A DNA stretch of 64,000 bases from Wuchereria bancrofti (lineage: Eukaryota > Nematoda > Chromadorea > Rhabditida > Onchocercidae): assembly GCA_005281725.1 (NCBI GenBank), contig SSBO01000007.1, positions 3,602,402 through 3,666,401 of the forward strand, given 5' to 3'. Below, piece by piece: positions 60,475-64,000 of this stretch. The notes below the pieces were generated by a model, which saw only the letters and a program-made list of their open reading frames with translations, ran no database searches and was not told where the DNA came from. Position numbers and translations under genes: made by a program. Each line of letters begins with the position of its first letter. The first letter of the stretch is position 1.

Positions 60475-62099
60475 AGTTATTGCATTGCAGCACGTTAGGA
60501 AGAAGGAGTAACAATGAGGAGAAAATGTTTATTGGATTAATGTACACACAAATTTCCTACCATATAGCTATATCATCCGATGAAACGGGTCCTGGTGGTT
60601 CACTAAGATAGCTCAAGGCCTAGGATAAAGGTAGGTTACGGTATTCAAGCGTAAATTTTTGAGATTTCCTGAGTCACGAATTGCAGAACTGATCAAAAAA
60701 GACGTAGAGAGAAATTAGAAATGGAAGCGTACTCCCTATTTCCATAAAAAATACTCCCTATTTCCATACGTTCTAAATTCAAAATTATGTGAGGAAGGGA
60801 TGATTCATTTAAGATAAATAGATTATTAACTGCGTAGCAAAAAGACCTCAGACTAGAGGTTAGAGTTTCTGTGATAATACCAGTCTTGATGAAGTTAGTA
60901 ATTCATTGAGGGAGAGAAAAGGATACATTAAAGGAGGGCAGTTTCCGAAGCATATAAATTAAGAAAGGCTGAAAGTTTTAATGAAATTGAATTGGATCAT
61001 TTTATTTCTCTAGTCAGAAATATACTTAGGAAGATAGTGTAGTTGACTTCGAGAGATTATTTTGTTTTGTGGAGTTAGTAAACATAACAATGTTTAGTAA
61101 ACATAATAGTGGGTTGATAGCGAATCCTTATACAGAGAACCGTGACATTTTGGAGGATTGATTATGCATCCATTAAACTGATGAAGTAACATCCATTGAA
61201 GAAGAGAAAAGGATATCAGAAAAAATATATCACAGTCGTATATGTGGGAATGTTATTCGGGTTATGCGCTGTACTTTGAATTAGAATGCTCGTTAGAGTA
61301 AGCATCAACTGAGACATAACTTTAATAATATTCAATTTCAACCAGTTTTGCATTTTTCCTTCAACCAATTTTGTACTCTCGTACTAACAAGGAGCGAAAT
61401 ATTAGGATTATTTATCTCAAATAGGCGAAAAATTATATCGAAAGAAAGGGATTACCGTGGAATTTGGGAACCAGGGAAACGCGCATCTAGCATTTTCATT
61501 TTATCTTGCTTCTGTTTCTTTCCAGACAGTAAAACTGCTCTTTATAACTGTCATTCTCCTTTCGCTTCACCTATGCTGTTTCTCCTGCTTCCACGCCATT
61601 GTCTATCATCCGTTGCACTGATGCTCGTATTGTTGAAACTACGAATTGCCGCTCCTACCGCCTTGGACCTATATTGAATTCTCGATATTGAATTCTGCGT
61701 TTAACTTTGATCCCTGTTTGAAATTCAGTGTGTAGTTTCACTGATTAGTCCTACTTGCAGATCGGGACATATCCGCTGTGTGTATTCATCCTTTCCGCTT
61801 GTTGAATCCTTTAACTAATTACCCGCTCTCTGACCTTTTAACGTTTACAAAACGCGGATGAAGTGAATAACACAGACAAAATATTTCTATATACAACTAA
61901 TTGTATTTCTTCGGCTTCGCCTACGAGAACATTCTTGCAACGTCTATTCTTTTTTGACAGAAAATGTTCAATAATAAGGATATATTTAATTCTGAAACAA
62001 AAATTCGAAATTTCTAAGGATAAAATAACTGTCACAAAGAAATGGAGCTAATTTACGTGTCGAGACAGCATTAATAATAAAAGCAAAAAAAAATTATGG
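59752..62099. other. Intergenic region between RUSC-like and histone variant genes
   Basis: About 2.3 kb, upstream of the RUSC-like gene and downstream of the histone variant gene, both on the minus strand. It contains GGGTC-type repeats at about 59927-59957 and the CTG tract (60394-60471). Small duplications occur at 60727-60770 (TACTCCCTATTTCCATA), 61074-61108 (TTAGTAAACATAA) and 61672-61697 (ATATTGAATTCT). No gene is supported. Confidence 0.45.
60394..60471. repeat. Pure trinucleotide repeat, 26 x CTG (CAG on the minus strand)
   Basis: Twenty-six uninterrupted CTG units; an interrupted GTGCTGCTA precedes them and TTG follows. It lies about 640 bases upstream of the RUSC-like start codon and reads as CAG in the direction of that gene. 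Open frames through it exist in several phases (Leu, Cys or Ala runs) but none is a credible exon. Confidence 0.95.
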
Positions 62100-63194
62100 T
62101 CAACGCCCAAATCGAGCAAATTCGCCACGAAGACGGCGTACAAATTGAATATCTTTAGGGAAGATAGTAACACGTTTCGCATGAATAGCAGCCAAATTAG
62201 TATCTTCGAACAAGCAGGTCAGATACACTTCCGCAGCTTCCTAAAAATAGAGTAACTTTAAAAGATTAAAGTTTATAGTTCAACTAAAACTTCAGATAAA
62301 ACAAATATATGTGATAGGATATGTGTGATAGATGATAGTGATAGGATACAATATGCAGTCCTACTCACACCTCAGTTACAGCAGACATTTCTTAGTAATT
62401 ATAACACTAAGTTTATATTTACTTATTCAAACCCTCACTTTTAGTGACAGACATCTGCTAAATATTTTCCGTTGGGCATTAGTAAAGTAAGATATGAAAT
62501 AAAATACTTAATCTATGAAATAGCTTATGAAACATTATAGTGCTTTCTTTAGACTTACTGCATCCATTTAAAATATGAGTTATACCTTGTGATCTACTGT
62601 ACAAACGTATTTGGTGTAAATCTGAGCCAAGTCACATACCTGTAGAGCTGATATTGCAAGAGACTGAAAACGCAAATCGACGTTTTTTTCGGACACATTC
62701 ATTGCAATTTCACGCACCAAACGTTGGAATGGTGCACGCGGCATGAGCAAATTAACCGTTCTTTGCAATCGCCGTATCTCTTGCAAAGCACGCATACCTT
62801 AGCACCACACACATTCAATTATATGAATTTTCAGACATTTATATAAAATGTTACATACGATATTCTGCAAAATTCAATTTCAACAGCAGCACTAATAATT
62901 CTCTACCCACCGGTAAATTTATAATAAATGATTCTTTACTGTTGAAGTTATGGAAGAAAGTAAATTTGAATTCAAAACAAAGGATTCAGAATAACACTGG
63001 ATACTAAAAAATATATGGAATTACAACTGACCTGGCTTGTAGCGTCGTTTCTTGATGACAGAAGTGCTTTCGTTAGCAGCATCACTGCGAACTTTATGCT
63101 TAGCACCACTTATTCGGTCTCGCTTTGTGCGAAGTTTCATTAACTTTCCCCGAGCTGGTAAGGATTTTTTTGCGGTTTGCTTCGTACGGACCAT
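62100..63194 (-). CDS. CENPA: Divergent histone H3 variant, candidate centromeric H3 (CENP-A/CenH3)
   Basis: Three exons on the minus strand, 63032-63194, 62640-62797 and 62100-62240, give 153 residues (H3 has 135). The tail starts [10 protein letters not shown], close to canonical ARTKQTARKS, but the rest of the tail is unlike H3 and about 10 residues longer. The core is a full histone fold: [77 protein letters not shown], then a 5-residue extension (FARFGR end). Loop 1 (MNVSEKNVD between REIA and LRF) is three residues longer than in H3 and ends VD as in CENP-A, and FPKD replaces MPKD as in CENP-A. A longer loop 1 is a hallmark of CenH3. Against this, Phe is kept where human CENP-A has Trp, and the K4 region is H3-like. 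An acceptor (TTTACAG) 21 bases before the ATG suggests trans-splicing. Confidence 0.85.
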
Positions 63195-63691
63195 TCTGCG
63201 CCAACTGCTATCCCTCTGTAAATACCAATGAAGAAAATCGATACCGCAAGACAAGACTTCACACTAAACCCCATAAAAAACAGTCCCCAGCCGAGACACG
63301 ACGTGCAACTAAAATCCCTCCAAAAAGACAAAGGCAAAAAATGATTAAGAAAAGTGTAAAATATCTCATAAGAGAAGAGAATTAGACGACGACTTGTAGC
63401 ATTATGGTCTGTCACTTTTTACGTTGTGTTGGTGACTCGCTCGCAAGTACTGTCTTGTCACCCTCATTCGCTCATCTTCTCTGTTCCTTATCATTGTCCA
63501 TCTCGAGTTTTACAACGGAAGGGTTTATTGTGAATCCGAACGACCCGTTAGTGTCGTGAATCCGAATGATCCGTTAGTGTCGTGAGATTTATTTTTTTGT
63601 GCTGGTGAGAGAAAAGTTACTGGTCGATAAAGCGATAGAATATATATAACGAATTCATTCAAACTTCTGGACTTTTCTGGGTGAGTCAAAA
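63195..63691. promoter_or_regulatory. Short divergent promoter region, histone variant and RPB6
   Basis: About 500 bases between two divergently transcribed genes, so both promoters must fit here. It contains an exact-length 26-bp tandem duplication at 63530-63581 (GTGAATCCGAA, then CCGTTAGTGTC) and a TATATATAAC near 63650, some 40 bases before the RPB6 start codon. Sharing of regulation is inference. Confidence 0.5.
63530..63581. repeat. 26-bp tandem duplication in the RPB6 5' region
   Basis: Units 63530-63555 and 63556-63581 differ at two positions. They lie about 110-160 bases upstream of the RPB6 start codon. Confidence 0.85.
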
Positions 63692-64000
63692 ATGGCGGAA
63701 GACGAAGACTACGAAGGTGAAATGGAGGCCGATGATTTTGGTGATGAGGAGCAGATGGATGATTTAGATTTGGAACCGGCTGAAGATGATACTGAAAGGA
63801 TACAAGTCGTTGAGGTTTCTTTTTATTTTCCTTCTTCAGTTGATACAATGAATGTAATTCCTGCAACTGCAAGACATTAATCGTGATTCAAATTTTTTCG
63901 GAATTAAAAATGTTACATTTAGGATTTATAAATTCCATAAGACATATAAGTTCAGGATATATATATTGTATTCTGTCCCATCTTTAACAACTTCACATGG
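63692..64000 (+). CDS. POLR2F: RNA polymerase I/II/III common subunit RPB6, first exon only
   Basis: The first exon, 63692-63814, codes 41 residues starting MAEDEDYEGEMEADDFGDEE, followed by DLDLEPAEDDTERIQVVE, and ends at a GTTTCT donor in phase 0. The highly acidic start with a PAE motif fits the N terminus of RPB6 (human POLR2F), a small subunit shared by all three nuclear RNA polymerases. The conserved core (TTPYMTKYERARVLG in the family) is not in the window, so the call rests on the acidic leader only. The remaining 186 bases look like intron. Confidence 0.6.

Noticed and set aside
60253..60547. Long Leu, Cys or Ala runs encoded across the CTG tract
   Set aside because: They are simply the three frames and the reverse strand of a pure trinucleotide repeat; no splice sites or conserved flanks support a coding exon.
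1..64000. CRISPR arrays, operons with bacterial ribosome sites, or rRNA genes
   Set aside because: The DNA is intron-containing eukaryotic sequence; no regular repeat-spacer pattern or rRNA-like conserved block was seen.

Overview
The window reads as AT-rich nuclear DNA of a nematode. The genes are intron-rich, and most introns start with GTAAGT-like or GTTAGT-like donors and end in T-rich acceptors of the TTTCAG type. Several start codons lie a few bases after an orphan acceptor, as expected for spliced-leader trans-splicing. Introns of roughly 50 to 700 bases, with some of 1 to 3 kb, and intergenic gaps of 1 to 6 kb fit a clade III (filarial-like) genome better than Caenorhabditis. This placement is an inference; no species was identified.

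Left part (1-12.4 kb): the 5' part of a WDR18 homologue on the minus strand, running off the left edge; then, on the plus strand, mitochondrial ribosomal protein S33, an intronless Josephin deubiquitinase, a TRC8/RNF145-type multi-pass RING E3 ligase, and mitochondrial ribosomal protein L19. Middle part (15-38.8 kb), all plus strand: an Atos/FAM214 protein, the RIO1 kinase (RIOK1), a roughly 6 kb gene-poor stretch, a MAP7/ensconsin-like protein, and an ABHD11-type hydrolase. The 3' end of the ABHD11 gene is one arm of a large inverted duplication (38.7-40.3 kb). Right part: a SAFB/SLTM-like SAP-RRM protein (plus), a RUSC-type RUN-SH3 protein (minus, with long introns), a 26-unit CTG/CAG tract, a divergent histone H3 that is a good candidate for centromeric H3 (minus), and the first exon of RNA polymerase subunit RPB6 (plus, leaving at the right edge).

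The genes are unrelated housekeeping and regulatory genes: ribosome maturation (WDR18, RIOK1), mitochondrial translation (S33, L19), ubiquitin (Josephin, RING), cytoskeleton and traffic (MAP7, RUSC), and chromatin, transcription and RNA (Atos, SAFB, histone variant, RPB6). I see no clear operon; most gaps are about 0.5 kb or more. The spliced protein models were built by hand from frame, splice sites and recalled family similarity. Where all exons are given, the summed exon lengths are divisible by three.

Most interesting: the CenH3 candidate that keeps an H3-like K4 tail; the inverted duplication that would fold into a long hairpin if transcribed; an MRPL19 intron with no AG acceptor at the only position that preserves the protein; and several unexplained repeats and hairpins.
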